Origin: Chromera velia
Lineage: Eukaryota; Sar; Chromeraceae
Direction: 5' to 3'
DNA length: 44,195 bases
Assembly (NCBI GenBank): GCA_018398765.1
Contig: JAHBMJ010000599.1
Coordinates: 1 to 44,195, forward strand
In this document: in pieces, positions 23,346 to 33,680 of the stretch
Layout: each line of letters opens with the position of its first letter
Numbering within the stretch: position 1 is the stretch's first letter
Notes under the pieces: generated by a model
The model's input: the letters and a program-made list of their open reading frames with translations, nothing else
Told to the model about the DNA's origin: nothing
Database searches by the model: none
Translations under genes and position numbers: made by a program

Positions 23346-24111
23346 AACAAGGGGGGGGCAGAGGAGGAAGAAGAAAGAGAGAAAACTGCGAAACATCCAG
23401 GGAATCCATCGCTGTCCGTCTCTCAGCTCGTTGCTTATTGTGCAGAGAAACTAGCGAGCCAGCACCCTATCCTGGTCATGGCTCAAGCCTTCAGGTCCTT
23501 CGCGAGGGTGGCTGGGAGCAGTGGGAGGAAAAGAGGGGGGCAGAAAGAAGGAGATGAATAGGTCAAGAAGAAGAGAGGATGTCCTTTACTGACCAGGAAT
23601 CGACCCTCCATCGAAACGGCCCCCACCCGGCCCCATATCAAACCGTCCTCTCTTCACTGCAAATTCATTTATCGAAGGAAAGGAAAGGAAAGGAGGAGAA
23701 CACGTGCGAGGATCCTTGTGGTCCATCAATCATCTCGCATGCAGAAAAGAAAAAGAACCTAAACGCCTTTAGGATGGCAGACAGAGGGGGGATTTGAAGA
23801 ACAGGCGGGCAACGAATTCAGGTAGGCGCCTGGATGTGTGAATGGGACCGTTAGAAAGCCAGGTGATAGAAAGGTGCAGAGAATGGAAGGCATGGTTCGG
23901 GGCGGACAAAGGGGGGACACACAGAGAAAACCGGAAAACAAAACGAGACCCTAGGGCAATAGGGTAGGGCCCGAAACGAAAGCGTGAGCAGGCACGGCAG
24001 AGGAGGGAAAGAGGAGACGGGGAAGGAGACGGGAAAGGACCGACGGCACAGAGGCGATGCACTTCACCTACCTGGAGGCCCACCAAATCCACCCAGGTCT
24101 TGATCACTCAT
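15958..24111 (-). CDS. TCERG1: TCERG1/CA150-like WW-FF transcription elongation and splicing factor (sixteen exons)
   Basis: A nuclear scaffold family whose FF domains bind phosphorylated RNA polymerase II tails and whose WW domains bind proline-rich splicing factors. Exons: 24072-24111, 23594-23656, 22841-23048, 21247-22465, 20660-20841, 20278-20335, 19583-19737, 18681-19076, 18430-18477, 18295-18354, 17817-17904, 17527-17588, 17212-17245, 16625-16720, 16165-16313, 15958-16021. Phases agree throughout, giving 973 residues. Layout: [13 protein letters not shown] start, Gly/Pro/Met-rich region to about 300, WW1 (305-335, [16 protein letters not shown]), WW2 (390-425, [18 protein letters not shown]), acidic Ser/Gln linker, then six FF domains from 511. 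FF examples are [14 protein letters not shown] with [19 protein letters not shown], and [19 protein letters not shown]. Human TCERG1 also has six FF domains but three WW domains. Exon 9 and the 13-14 junction are the least certain parts. Confidence 0.85.
16125..16156. repeat. Poly-C tract with a three-N assembly gap
   Basis: About 29 C bases are interrupted by NNN at 16146-16148, in the last intron of the TCERG1-like gene. The true length is unknown. Confidence 0.95.
16767..16826. repeat. (CA)n(GA)n compound microsatellite upstream of TCERG1-like exon 14
   Basis: In the sense direction this is (CT)n(GT)n, about 50 bases before the acceptor at 16721. Confidence 0.95.
18016..18192. repeat. Long (CA)n-rich microsatellite in TCERG1-like intron 10
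   Basis: CA repeats are interspersed with ACAGAA and CACGCA units for about 175 bases. All frames across it are low-complexity artefacts. Confidence 0.95.
18614..18674. repeat. (CG)n(CA)n(GA)n microsatellite abutting the exon 8 donor
   Basis: In the sense direction (CT)n(GT)n(GC)n starts immediately after the GTCAGT donor of TCERG1-like exon 8. Confidence 0.95.
19264..19345. repeat. Tandem duplication, 39-base unit, in TCERG1-like intron 7
   Basis: Two copies of GAAATTACTTCCTTCCTCTG plus GATCCGAAYGGAGGGAGACA differ by one C/T. Confidence 0.9.
19776..19891. repeat. Tandem duplication, 58-base unit, in TCERG1-like intron 6
   Basis: Two copies start GGCAGGCAGAA and continue through CGGCAAAAGAGCCAGGGA and CAAAGCTGGAAGGAAGAGG. 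Confidence 0.9.
20235..20272. repeat. (GA)n microsatellite at the exon 6 donor
   Basis: In the sense direction the run CTCTCT begins right after the GTGGGC donor of TCERG1-like exon 6. Confidence 0.95.
21137..21192. repeat. (CA)n, ATATAT, (GA)n compound microsatellite in intron 4
   Basis: A CA run at 21137-21162 and a GA run at 21176-21192 lie about 60 bases inside the intron after the long WW exon. Confidence 0.95.
23318..23346. repeat. (TCTG)n microsatellite in TCERG1-like intron 2
   Basis: About six TCTG units. A CT-rich run sits nearby at 23241-23262. Confidence 0.9.
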
Positions 24112-24782
24112 GTGCCGTTCTTAATTGGACTGGGGCGTACGCAGCCTTCTTTCAGCGTTCACTGGTCTTACTTTCAGCACCTCACGAAATGCTCTACCTC
24201 CACAGAAAACTGTGCAGTCAGACTATCATAACATACTGTACCACCTGTGTAGTTGAGAAAATCCGGAAACCACACTCTGTCAAGCAGTGTCGGTAATTGT
24301 CAATGGCAATGTCAACGTACTGACATTACCAGGCACTGTTAGACCACTTCAGACGTTCCTTGAATCACACGTACAGACAAATGCAAACCTAGCACATACC
24401 TAGCACTGACAAAATCTGGAAGGGGCTTCATGTACGAAGGTTTGTTTGAGTCCCGACGCGCGGCTCGATCTGCTTATAGAAGGTGCATGCATGCATGTAC
24501 AAAGTTTTGTATGCACCCCGCGCGTTCATGAATAATTCGCGCTTCGCGCGTTCATAATCTCGCGATCGATCATATGCACGCATACGCGGAAACAGTAAAT
24601 GCATGGATCTGTTGTTCACGTGTGCATGTATGTGTGTGTGTGTCACAGTGACAGTGTGTGTGACCCTGAATTGTCAGATCGATTCGAATCAAAGTCGAAT
24701 CCATCGCAGAAAAAAAATTCTTCGATTTGAAGTTTCTTCTCCTTCTTTGCACTTCGACTATCAGTCCAGCTCCTCTGGCACA
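24112..24782. promoter_or_regulatory. Divergent intergenic region between the TCERG1-like and secreted-protein genes
   Basis: The two genes start 671 bases apart on opposite strands, so this stretch must carry both 5' leaders and promoters. A CGCGCGTTCAT motif is repeated at 24519-24529 and 24545-24555. Nearby are an imperfect hairpin (GGTGCATG... to ...TTGTATGCACC, 24482-24517) and a GTGTGTCACAGTGACAGTGTG segment. No TATA box is clear. Promoter function is inferred from position only. Confidence 0.4.
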
Positions 24783-26528
24783 ATGAAGTTCCTCGCCGCT
24801 GCCACTTTCGCCGTTGTCGCCCACTGCGCAATCGACAAGTTCGGTGACCTCGGTGACCTCGGCAAATTTGACTTCGGAGGGTTCGACCTTCTTGGTGGTG
24901 AGTTTGTCACTTTTGTTCCCTCTCTCTTTCTAGCTTGTCCTCTGACCGTTGTGGAACGGACTCTTCGGACTGTTGCAAAGTGCTTCACAGCTAGTGTGTG
25001 ACCTGCATGCATGCACGTGCATGCATTCATGGCTCCTGTCTCCATCTCCATCCTGCCGTCTGCCAGAAAGGCGTCTTTGGTGTTTCTACCTGTCTTTAAT
25101 TCCCTCTTTCTGCAGACGTGTTCTCTCTGGCATCGGCTTTCATTCTTGTGCAATTTAAATTGTCGTGGAACTATTGCTTGCGCAACACTTTCTTTATCTT
25201 TAGCTGCATAAGCTGCATGCCATTGCGTGCCTGAAGTGTATAGGCACCTACATATCTGTCTTTGCGGTACAGAATGACAATTATGCATGCCCGACTTCCC
25301 CCTCCTTTCCAGGTGTCCACAACAAGGCCGGCAAGGACGGCAAGGCCGGCAAGGCCGGCAAGGACGGCAAGCTCCCCAAGAAGGGGCCCTTCAGAGGCTC
25401 AGTCCCCATCTGTTTCTTTGTGGATGAGTTCGGCACTTACGACGTCCTCACCATTGATGGTGTCTCTCTCAAACTCGTGTGCGAGGAGATTACCGAGGGG
25501 GAGTTTGACCCCGGCACCGCTTCTGGTCTCATCTTCCACGTTGACACTGGAATGAACATCAGTACGTCAGCCGGATAGGCCATCTCCTCTTAAGTTTCTC
25601 CTCGATCTCTCTGTCCTGATTCCCCTTCCTGGCCATCCGGGCACCCCCATGTATCTTTCTGTGTGTATAATTTAATCTGGCTCCAAAAAAGGCCACAGGT
25701 AGGACCTAGAAGGTGGATGAGTGCATGTTTGCCCCACAACTAGGACTCGTAAGGTGAATTTTGAACTGTTACTATATGATTGCTTCTTCTCCCTGGTCAT
25801 CCTCCCTTGTTTTTCTTCTCTGCATTTGCGTACCTATGGCACCCCCCCCGCTCCCCACCGACCCCTGCCCCCCCCTTCTAGCTCACCATCCGTCACTTCT
25901 CCTCTATTTGTATCATTGAGTGTTTGTAACACCGCAAGTATGTGAGCGTCAGCTAGTGTGACCGAGCTAGTCTCTTCCCTTCTTCCCCACCAGCAGCTCT
26001 TCTCGTTTCTCCCTCTTCTCGTCTGACCGGAGGTTCCTTTTATACTGTGCGGTGCTATGCGTCTCTTAATTCTCTCTTTGGTGTGCCGCAGCTGCTGCGT
26101 TCAGTACTGACGATGACAGCTTCAGCGCTGACTACATTGACCTCCCTGCCTGTGCGAGCGATCGGCGAGGCGAGGGCCTGGGTCGCGATTTCTACACCTT
26201 CGTGACCACAGAGGCTGGGAGATTCCAGAGAGAAATGCCCTACTCGTGCGTTATCGCCGATGACGCAGACCCCGACACGCGAGGCGGGAGGCCGGAGACC
26301 GACGATATTGGCTTCTTCAGCTCCAAGTTCGAGAATGGCATTTCGATCAACTACGCTTCCTCCGCCCTGAGTCTGTTCACCTCCGGGTCCAGGGACGCCT
26401 CTCTTGGTTTTGACTCCCTCTGCGGAGTCTGGGGCACTCTTGACATCACGGTCCCTAAGGGGGTCCCTTTCTCGGTGCCCACCTACGATGACATGGAGAA
26501 GGGCATGAAGGAGACTTACAAGTATTAA
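24783..26528 (+). CDS. Secreted protein with a lysine-rich collagen-like segment (three exons)
   Basis: Exons 24783-24897, 25313-25561 and 26092-26528 join in phase (donors GTGAGT and GTACGT) to 266 residues. It starts with a signal peptide (MKFLAAATFAVVAHCA), then a Gly/Asp/Phe-rich linker with a GDL repeat. Residues 44-58 form five (Ala/Asp)-Gly-Lys triplets (AGKDGKAGKAGKDGK). A roughly 200-residue domain follows, with segments VPICFFVDEFGTYDVLTIDG, DFYTFVTTEAGRF and LCGVWGTLDITVPKG and few cysteines. I do not recognise this domain. Export to the surface, wall or a vacuole is inferred from the signal peptide. GC-rich third codon positions and clean splice sites support a real, expressed gene. 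Its 3' flank carries a 29-base tandem repeat. Confidence 0.8.
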
Positions 26529-26706
26529 TTCAGCCAGACAACGATCGAAGAAAGCAGCAACTGAAAGTTGCCGGTTAACGCTGTGACGTTCCTGTCGGTT
26601 CTTCTTCGGCTTCGCTTCGTGATTAATTGCCCTCTCATGCACTGCTGCCAGTAATGCTCTTTGTGACAGAGTGTCCTGCTGATGAAAGCAGAGGCGTGTC
26701 CGTTCC

Positions 26707-26842
26707 GTGAAAGCGCTAATTGTGGCTGATTGTTCGCGTGAAACCTGATTGTGGCTGATTGTTCGCGTGAAAGCTGATTGTGGCTGATTGTTCGCGTGAA
26801 AGCTGATTGTGGCTGATTGTTCGCGTGAAAGTGAAAGAAAAC
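26707..26842. repeat. 29-bp minisatellite in the 3' flank of the secreted-protein gene
   Basis: GTGAAA steps occur at 26707, 26738, 26767, 26796 and 26825. The three later spacings are exactly 29 bases. Each unit holds two internal GCTGATTGTK 10-mers followed by CGC. It starts about 180 bases after the stop codon and is probably in the 3' UTR. Confidence 0.9.
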
Positions 26843-28774
26843 CTTTTTGCAAATGAGTTTCCGCGTGTCCTGCAAGTGCACCTCCGTGTGTCTGATTTCA
26901 GAACTCTCTCAGAGTCCCTTTTTGCAAATGATTCAGAATGGTCTTCGTCTGTCGTGTTTTTTGTTCTGAATCATCCGAACTCTTTTAAATGAATGAATGA
27001 CTATATGCCGGTGGAGCCCAGCTCCTGCATGGCAGTCCGTGTCATGCACGTCTTCGTTCTGGATCTGACTCTAAAGCGAGAGACTGTAGGCCAAAGCAAG
27101 ACTCACGCAACAACTGAGAAATCTGAGTTTAATCGATGTGGCCACCCGGGAGAACAAATTGAAAAGCGGATAAAAGCGAACTGTCAGGCCTTAACGAGGT
27201 GAGCAGATTGAAAGGCAAAGCTCCCGGAAGCAATCATCTTCGCAATGCATCCGAAGGCTCTATCCCTGACCCTTCTCATCCTCTCACCGCATCCGCCTCA
27301 CTTTCTCCATACACGTTTGTTTTTTCTTTACATCGAGTTTAAGTTTGCTCAAAAAGGTGATCACGTTGTCCCCCGTGACCCGTCTCCGTCTCCTTGATTC
27401 AATAATTCTATCTTGGCTTTTACGGTGCTTCTTTGAGCAGCTGCTTTGACTTCCTACTCGGTTTTGGTCCAATGGCATGGAAATGCCCTAAGGGCCTAGG
27501 TTGGACGAACGAATGCCTCCATGACATGCTAGGTGGGCCAGAGCCTTCATAGTTCAGTGCTAAGCTCACCAGCTTTAACCCATACATCATCTTTATCATC
27601 GTGATATCGATCCTCTGTATTCATTAATAATTATTATTATGAAACTCAATTGAACTTGTTAACTTGTTGATCAGAATTAATTAGAATTTACTAGAATTTA
27701 TACGCTTGAATGTGATACTTGAATGTCCACTTTGGGAAGGAGTAGGGAGAAGTTCCTGGGAAAGTTTTGGCAGAACCTTCCCCCCTTATTACGGATTAAA
27801 TAATATCTTGCCTGTGTTATCCTACTGTGTCATCTTCGATTCTTTGTAGGAGAAGATTGCTAAAGACTGCCTTAGTATACCTTAGCATGCACTGCCATGC
27901 AGTGTGCATTAGTGTGCATATCGAATAAGCTGAGTGACGAGTATTAGATATAGTTAGATACTCATTTGTAGGTAATATTTTAATGAGTATTTATGAGCCG
28001 ATAGCGATGCATAGCGATATGTAGCGATGGTGGTGAATGATACAATGATATTGTCATTGTATCATTCACCACCATCGCTTAAATACACATATGTAACACT
28101 ACAGTACCGCCCGCCGGCCAGCCGTGACCCGCCAGCTTGATCGAGCAGCGGGCCGCGCCGCCCGGCCGCGCGTGCATCGCCGCGCTGGCGGCCGGGGAGT
28201 TCATTGCGATGCAGCTGAGGAATGCTGAGGAAGCCCTTTTAGCCCCACGCTACGCTTTCCGGGGCCACAACGTTGAGCAACAGCTTTCAACAAATTTTCG
28301 AGGATAATTTCAACGCACACTTGATCCTTGAATATCCTTGAATCTCCTAGCTGTCAGAGTGCTATCGGTCTCAGAGTGAAAGGCACGCTGTACGGCTCTC
28401 GCAAAGCACTCGACCTCAAAGAGTCGATCTGTGGCGAGAGAGAGCGTTGATGACTTCTGGTCGCCACGTATCTGGTTCAGAAACTCAGGCTGTAGAGTCT
28501 CTTGTTAGATGCTCAGTGCACTGATTTTGTTTGTCGGTTTTCAGTCATATTTCTCAGACGCTTTTGGCTTTCCGTCCTCTTTTCTTGTAAGCCAACTACT
28601 CTGTTTTGAACAGAGGCAGCTGGTTGCTGAAATTCGACGTTTCAAAAACTGTTACAGCCGGAGACGGATCCTGACGGAAGTCCTCCCCTTTTCATCCCTT
28701 TATTTTTCTCCGACCGCCCTCATCCTTGATTTTCTGTAAATCTCCATCAACACGACTCCAAGAAGGGCAGGGTA
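26843..28774. other. Spacer between the secreted-protein gene and POC5
   Basis: No gene recognised. 27480-27645 resembles a retroelement 3' end (GCCCTAAGGGCCTAGG, later an (ATT)n tail at 27625-27641). 28023-28079 is a perfect palindrome. 28105-28200 is a GC island. 28200-28774 is probably the POC5 promoter and leader. Confidence 0.45.
28023..28079. repeat. Perfect 26-bp inverted repeat with 5-base loop
   Basis: AGCGATGGTGGTGAATGATA plus CAATGA, then TATTG, then its exact complement. It is preceded by AGCGATGCATAGCGATATGT, so AGCGAT is repeated three times. CCGATAGCGATG also occurs near 320. Confidence 0.95.
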
Positions 28775-31700
28775 ATGTTCCTTCGAAATTCTGCCCTTCA
28801 AAATGAGGCAGGAGGAGAGGAGGTGGCCGCCGGCTCCGCCCAGGCTGTTGCTTCCTCCTCGTCTTCCCCGCTGCAGATGAAGACCTCTCCAGGGTCAATC
28901 GAGAGACGACTCCAGGCCCTGCAAGCAGCGCAGGCTCAACAGACACAGGGACAGACGAGAGCTGGATTCTTGTCCATGTCCATAGAGGACCTCGGGTTCT
29001 CTCCAGACCCGCCCTCTGCCCCCCAACCTGTACAGCAACAGGGGCAGCACGAATTTGTCCGTAACTCCGTCAGGGATGCGGTCGATGATACTGAGGCGCT
29101 CTCAGCCAACAGCGAGAATCTGCAGGCCATGCTGGAGAATTCTCCCCCCCCCCCTGCAGATCCCACCAAGGGTCTGTCGCTTGCAGGAGGGCTTCTCCGA
29201 GACGAAACTGCAAAAACTGCCCCAAAAGACCCAAAGAGCTCTCCCGGCCCTTCCCGTGCAAGGCACTCACCTGCATTTCGAGGGGGGGGCAGAGAAAGAG
29301 AGAGCGGGGGGAATGCATTCTGTCAGTCGTTCCCCCCCTCCAGTCCGCTCGGGACGGGTGTCCGCCTCTCTTCGGAGAGGGACAGAGACGTCACCGCACA
29401 GCCCCCCCACTCCCTCCCCCGTGTCCGAGTGATTCGTGAGTCAGCAGGGGCTGGAGGGGTACTAGACGGCCCCCGCCCTCCCCTTGCAGAAGTTTCGGGG
29501 GCCCCCCTCCCGTCCGCTCTTCACTCGTCACCCACCCCACCCGCAGTTTCCGGTGGAGGGGGGAGAACGGTGGAGCTCTCTTTAGATTCCCTTCACATTC
29601 CTTCGACCCTCACAGGACCACCAGCAGGAGGCACAGCAGCAGGGCTGATGGCAGGGGAGTCTGGGTATCATCAGGGGGTTGGGGAGGGAGGGGACATGCA
29701 GGGACTGCCAACCTTCAGGGGTCAAGGCGAAATCGCTTTGCCGGGCCAGGACGAGGGAGCTTTCCGGGGTAGTCCTCACCCTCCTTCCCGTTCGTCCCTG
29801 GCCCAGGTCACCAGTGTCCCTGTCCTTGTGAAGGGAAGACTAGACCCAGAGACAGACACAGTGGGGGAGGAAGAGGCACGTAGATACGCTCTGAGTCTTG
29901 ACGCTTTGTTTGCAGAGCTGCGTGGGCGTGCTGTTGATCATTTCAGCTCGTCTCGCGTCCGGTTGATGGAGAAATATGAGGGCATTCGGGAAGCAGAGGA
30001 GGAGTATTGGAAAGGCATTGTGAGGGAGAGGGAGGCAGAGACTACAGCTGCCAAATCAGTCCAGCAACGGTTGTTTGACTCCAATCAGCTTCTTTTGAAG
30101 CAGCTGAGGGGGGCACTGAACTTGTGCTGGAGGGTGCGGGAGGAAGAAAGGGGGAGGCAACTCCGTCTCCGAGTATTCTCGGGATGGCAGCGGTGGACCT
30201 TGGAGATGAGAGAGAAAAAGAAAAAAACAAAGATGTGTACAAAGATTTCGAATCTCCGAAAACAGTCCGAAGTCTTCTCTGCCTGGATGCGTACAGTGAA
30301 AACTGACGTATGGGACCGCACTTTCATTTCTTCGAAAGCAGAGTCCCAGAGCATTCTCGAAACATCCATCGCAGCTGCCACAGCAGAGAAGGACCGACTT
30401 GAGAGGCAGCTTGCAGAAGCAAGAGAACAGATCCGACGGGAAGTCGCTGCACGTGCAGAACTCCAAGAGAGTCTCAAGCGCGTGTTCATGAGGGGCGTCT
30501 GTGCCCTCAACTTCGAGGCCATGTCCCTTCTCTCAGACCCACAGGCGCTCTCCCTTTCCGTCTCTGCCGATCCCCCACTCACACAACAGCCCCCACGCCC
30601 CCCCTCCACAGTCCACCCCCTGCAGCCGGGGGAGACAGAGACCATGCAGGGAGAGCTTCCTCTCGAAAACGCACTCCACAATCCGTACCAACAGCACCAA
30701 GCGCTCTACAGGGAAGAGGCGACTTCCTCTAACGCGGCTGCAGCAGCGCACCTCCCCTCACCTCCTGCCCCCTCTCTCCCTGCGCAGAGCGGCAATGTCT
30801 CTCCCTGCCCGCCACCTGCAGGTCGGTATTACGTCGTGCAATGAGTCTTTTCTATGGATTGTCGCTCTGCGCATCCCAGTGTTTCGATTCCGAAAACTCC
30901 ATGCAGATCGGCAGTAAACAAGAGGAAGGATGAAGGGTCAATCGTCAGCACATGTCTGCTTCTTCCTAGCTCCTTCTTTACACCCCAGACAGTCAGCATC
31001 TTTCTTTTCCTTTTTCTTCCACCTGCCCCACTGCCCCGTTGAGCTGAGCACTTTCCTTTCTCTTCATCACTCCCTGCATTTGATCGACTTTTTGTTGATT
31101 CATGTGGGAGCTTCTGGAAAGATGCCGAGTTTGAGAGTGTCTTCTTCCTGTTTCTCTCTCTCTCTCTGTGTCGTTCCTGGCTGCGTGCAGGCACAGTCCC
31201 CCCCCTTGGCCCTGAGACGGGGGACGGGGGCGAGGAGGGGGGGGCAGACGAGACAGGAGGAGGCAGAATTTCCGTCCCTCTGCCGTCTCTCTCTGTCTTC
31301 TCACCTCTCTCTGGACCTCTCCGCGGACCCCAACAGCCCCTCGCCCATGGGTTGCTGGCTGCGGGAGTTGAAGCAGATCGAGGGAGAGACGCGCAGACAC
31401 AGCCGGTGCCCTGGGCCCGCACTCTGCCTGTAGTTGTCTACACAGGTGAAGAGGAGGAGCAGGGAGTGGAAGCAGGAGGGGGACGGAAGAGACCGAAAGA
31501 GTCCGCACACACCGCCAAGCGGCTGGGTGTGCCTGCTGTCTCTGGTGTTTCCTCTTCTGGAACCCAGAGGAAGGAGGAGCGGGAATCCCAGCAGGCACAT
31601 GGGAGAGAGAGAGAGAGAGACCAGGCTGGAGGAGGAAAAAGGACTGGGGCAAGTAAGTGGGACAGCGGTGGACAGCAACAGGTTGTGAGGCATAGCGGGG

Positions 31701-31876
31701 CAGGAAGCCGCAGTGTATCCGTACGAGCAACCCCTCTCTCGTCCCCCGCTGTGGGTGGCTCTCTCCGCCCTCCCGCGGAAGCACAAGCTCCCGCTTCGCT
31801 GTCTGGCTCTTCTTCCCAGAAACTCCGAAGTGGAGGAGGGCGGGGGGGGGGGGCTCGGGGGGCAGTCGGCAAGTGA
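28775..31876 (+). CDS. POC5: POC5 centriolar protein
   Basis: POC5 binds centrin inside the centriole and is needed for building its distal half. Exon 1 (28775-30821) ends at a GTCGGT donor. Exon 2 (31191-31876) starts after GCGTGCAG. The phases match (1/1), and exon 2 stays open to a TAA, giving 910 residues. An in-frame TGA upstream supports this ATG. The N-terminal 360 residues are Pro/Ser/Gly-rich and disordered. Residues about 365-585 are helical and coiled-coil, with Trp-containing segments of the centrin-binding repeat kind (VFSGWQRWTLEM, EVFSAWMRTV). The block FMRGVCALNFEAMSLL (about 570-586) is the family signature, close to the human FMRGVCALNLEAMS segment. The tail is low complexity. 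If the donor is not used, the protein ends ten residues later at 689. Confidence 0.85.
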
Positions 31877-32842
31877 AATAAGCGTCGTTACATGTGCTTT
31901 CGTCTTGTTTTCATTTCTTTTTCTTTTCATGATTCTGCCGGGATGCTCGTGTAGAATTGGGAAAGGCAGCAGCAGAAGAGAAAGAGGCGAGTTGGGAGTG
32001 TCTCTTTCTGCTGTCTTGGGCAGTCACCTGTTCGGATTTGAATCTGCCGGGCAGTGTTTGTATGCCTTCTGAGAAGCAGTGTGTTTTTGGTCTCCTTATG
32101 AAGAGAACTCCGTCGGCCGGCCATTCTTTGTTGGGGCAAGCGGTATGCCAAAGAGGGCAGCGAAGAGAGAAGGAAAGCAAACGAAGAGGGGAAAAAACGC
32201 GTGCCTTGGATGCGAGTCTCAAGGCCCCCCACCAGGAAATTTTATCATCCCGTCTCATCTACCCTTCAGACAGCTAAACCCTTCCGTCATGGAAGTGCAG
32301 AATTACGAGAGGCGTCTCCTCTCCTCTCCTTTCCTCTTCTGTTCTTTCTTCCGTGTTTCCTTTGGGTGTCTCTGTCGAGTCATGGAGTCACGTGTGCACG
32401 CTCCTTGGTTGCAGGGGGGACGAGAAGGCAAATGCAGATGCAGAGGGAATGCCCGTCGTCTAGAAGCATACATACGAACCCATTTTGACTCAGCCTTTGT
32501 CTAGAGAGAGCACTCTTCCTTTTCCAACAAACCAGCCACGCAGAGACCCGACAGACTTCTTTTCTCAGTATAATGTAAATAATAATATCGGTTTGTCACA
32601 AATGGCCGGCAGAAGAGGGGACAGCAAAGACGCAGCGCAGCACATCTTTCCTCTTACAGTTGATGCTCTGCACCTCGACCGATCGCATCTGGGGGGATGA
32701 GACGGAGAACTGAGAGACGCAAGGGCGCGTGTGTGATGGAGGGAACAAGGTGGCAGAATATCGCAACGTTTTCTCTCTTTCTCTTTCTACCATTCCGCCT
32801 CCCACTCGCTTGTCCCATTTGTCACCCCTTCTCTTTCTGCCG

Positions 32843-32877
<35 letters not shown>

Positions 32878-33456
32878 GCTTGCTTGCTTGCTTGCTTTCT
32901 TTCTTTCTTGCTTTCTTTCTTTCTTGCTTTCTTTCTTTCTTTCTTTCTTCCTTTCTTGCTTTCTTGCTTTCTGCCTCTGTGTGTGTCTCTCCATCCTTTC
33001 AAGCTCGCACAGTCGCATTTACATGTTGCCTTCGTGTCCATGTGTGTGTGCACGCGTGTGTGTGTTTGTGTGCGAATGCGGGAGTGAATGAGGGTGTGTG
33101 AATGCGTGAGTCCAGCTTGGAGAAGCGTAGAGTCCTAGCAGCCAGCCGTGCAGCGAGCGAACCATCGCATACACCCCTCTCGTGACCTAGCTCGTGACAG
33201 AAGACAGCAGAGGTAATAGGAAGCTAGCCCGGCCGAGAGACTTCAAACTCAAGTTAAGAAGGAAACGATGTTATGCTTAGGCCTGTTTTCTAAAGTTTTA
33301 AAGTTAAAAAAAGTTTTAAAAAGTCTAGAAAAAAGTATATAGTTATGGCCAGATTTTAGGTAACTGTAAAGGTATAGGATAGAATATGATAGGATTTATG
33401 TTACCCTGTTGTGACAGTTCTAACTGCAGGGAGCCATCCGGTCCCCACATCCCCAG
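31877..33456. other. Spacer and POC5 3' flank
   Basis: No coding region with family resemblance. It contains a long TTTC/TTGC microsatellite and, at 33240-33415, AT-rich sequence. A CTGCAG acceptor-like site at 33425-33430 may belong to an upstream intron of the MYND gene. Confidence 0.45.
32847..32975. repeat. (CTTT)n/(CTTG)n microsatellite
   Basis: About 130 bases of CTTT units with a block of CTTG. It yields only Phe-Leu-Ser or Lys-Glu-Arg repeat frames. Confidence 0.95.
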
Positions 33457-33680
33457 ATGAAGACTGTTCCCATCTCTACACCCGCAGACCGCGACTCGAT
33501 CGTTCCACGCGCAGCCGTCTCAAGCCTCACGTCTTCTAGCACGTCTTCTTTGACAGCGGAACCAACCTTTGCATCTCGCAACACTTTTGCAGCGCCGGCT
33601 ACCCTGCAGTGCTGGCAATGCGAAGACAGCAGTGTGGGAAAGAGGTGCAGCCAGTGCAAAGTTGCAACTTATTGCAGCGT

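Noticed and set aside
26707-26842. CRISPR array
   Set aside because: The 29-bp units are directly tandem with no spacers, and the window is eukaryotic.
28105-28500. Structured RNA or rRNA fragment
   Set aside because: GC-rich, but no recognisable rRNA, snRNA or tRNA signature. It more likely belongs to the POC5 upstream region.
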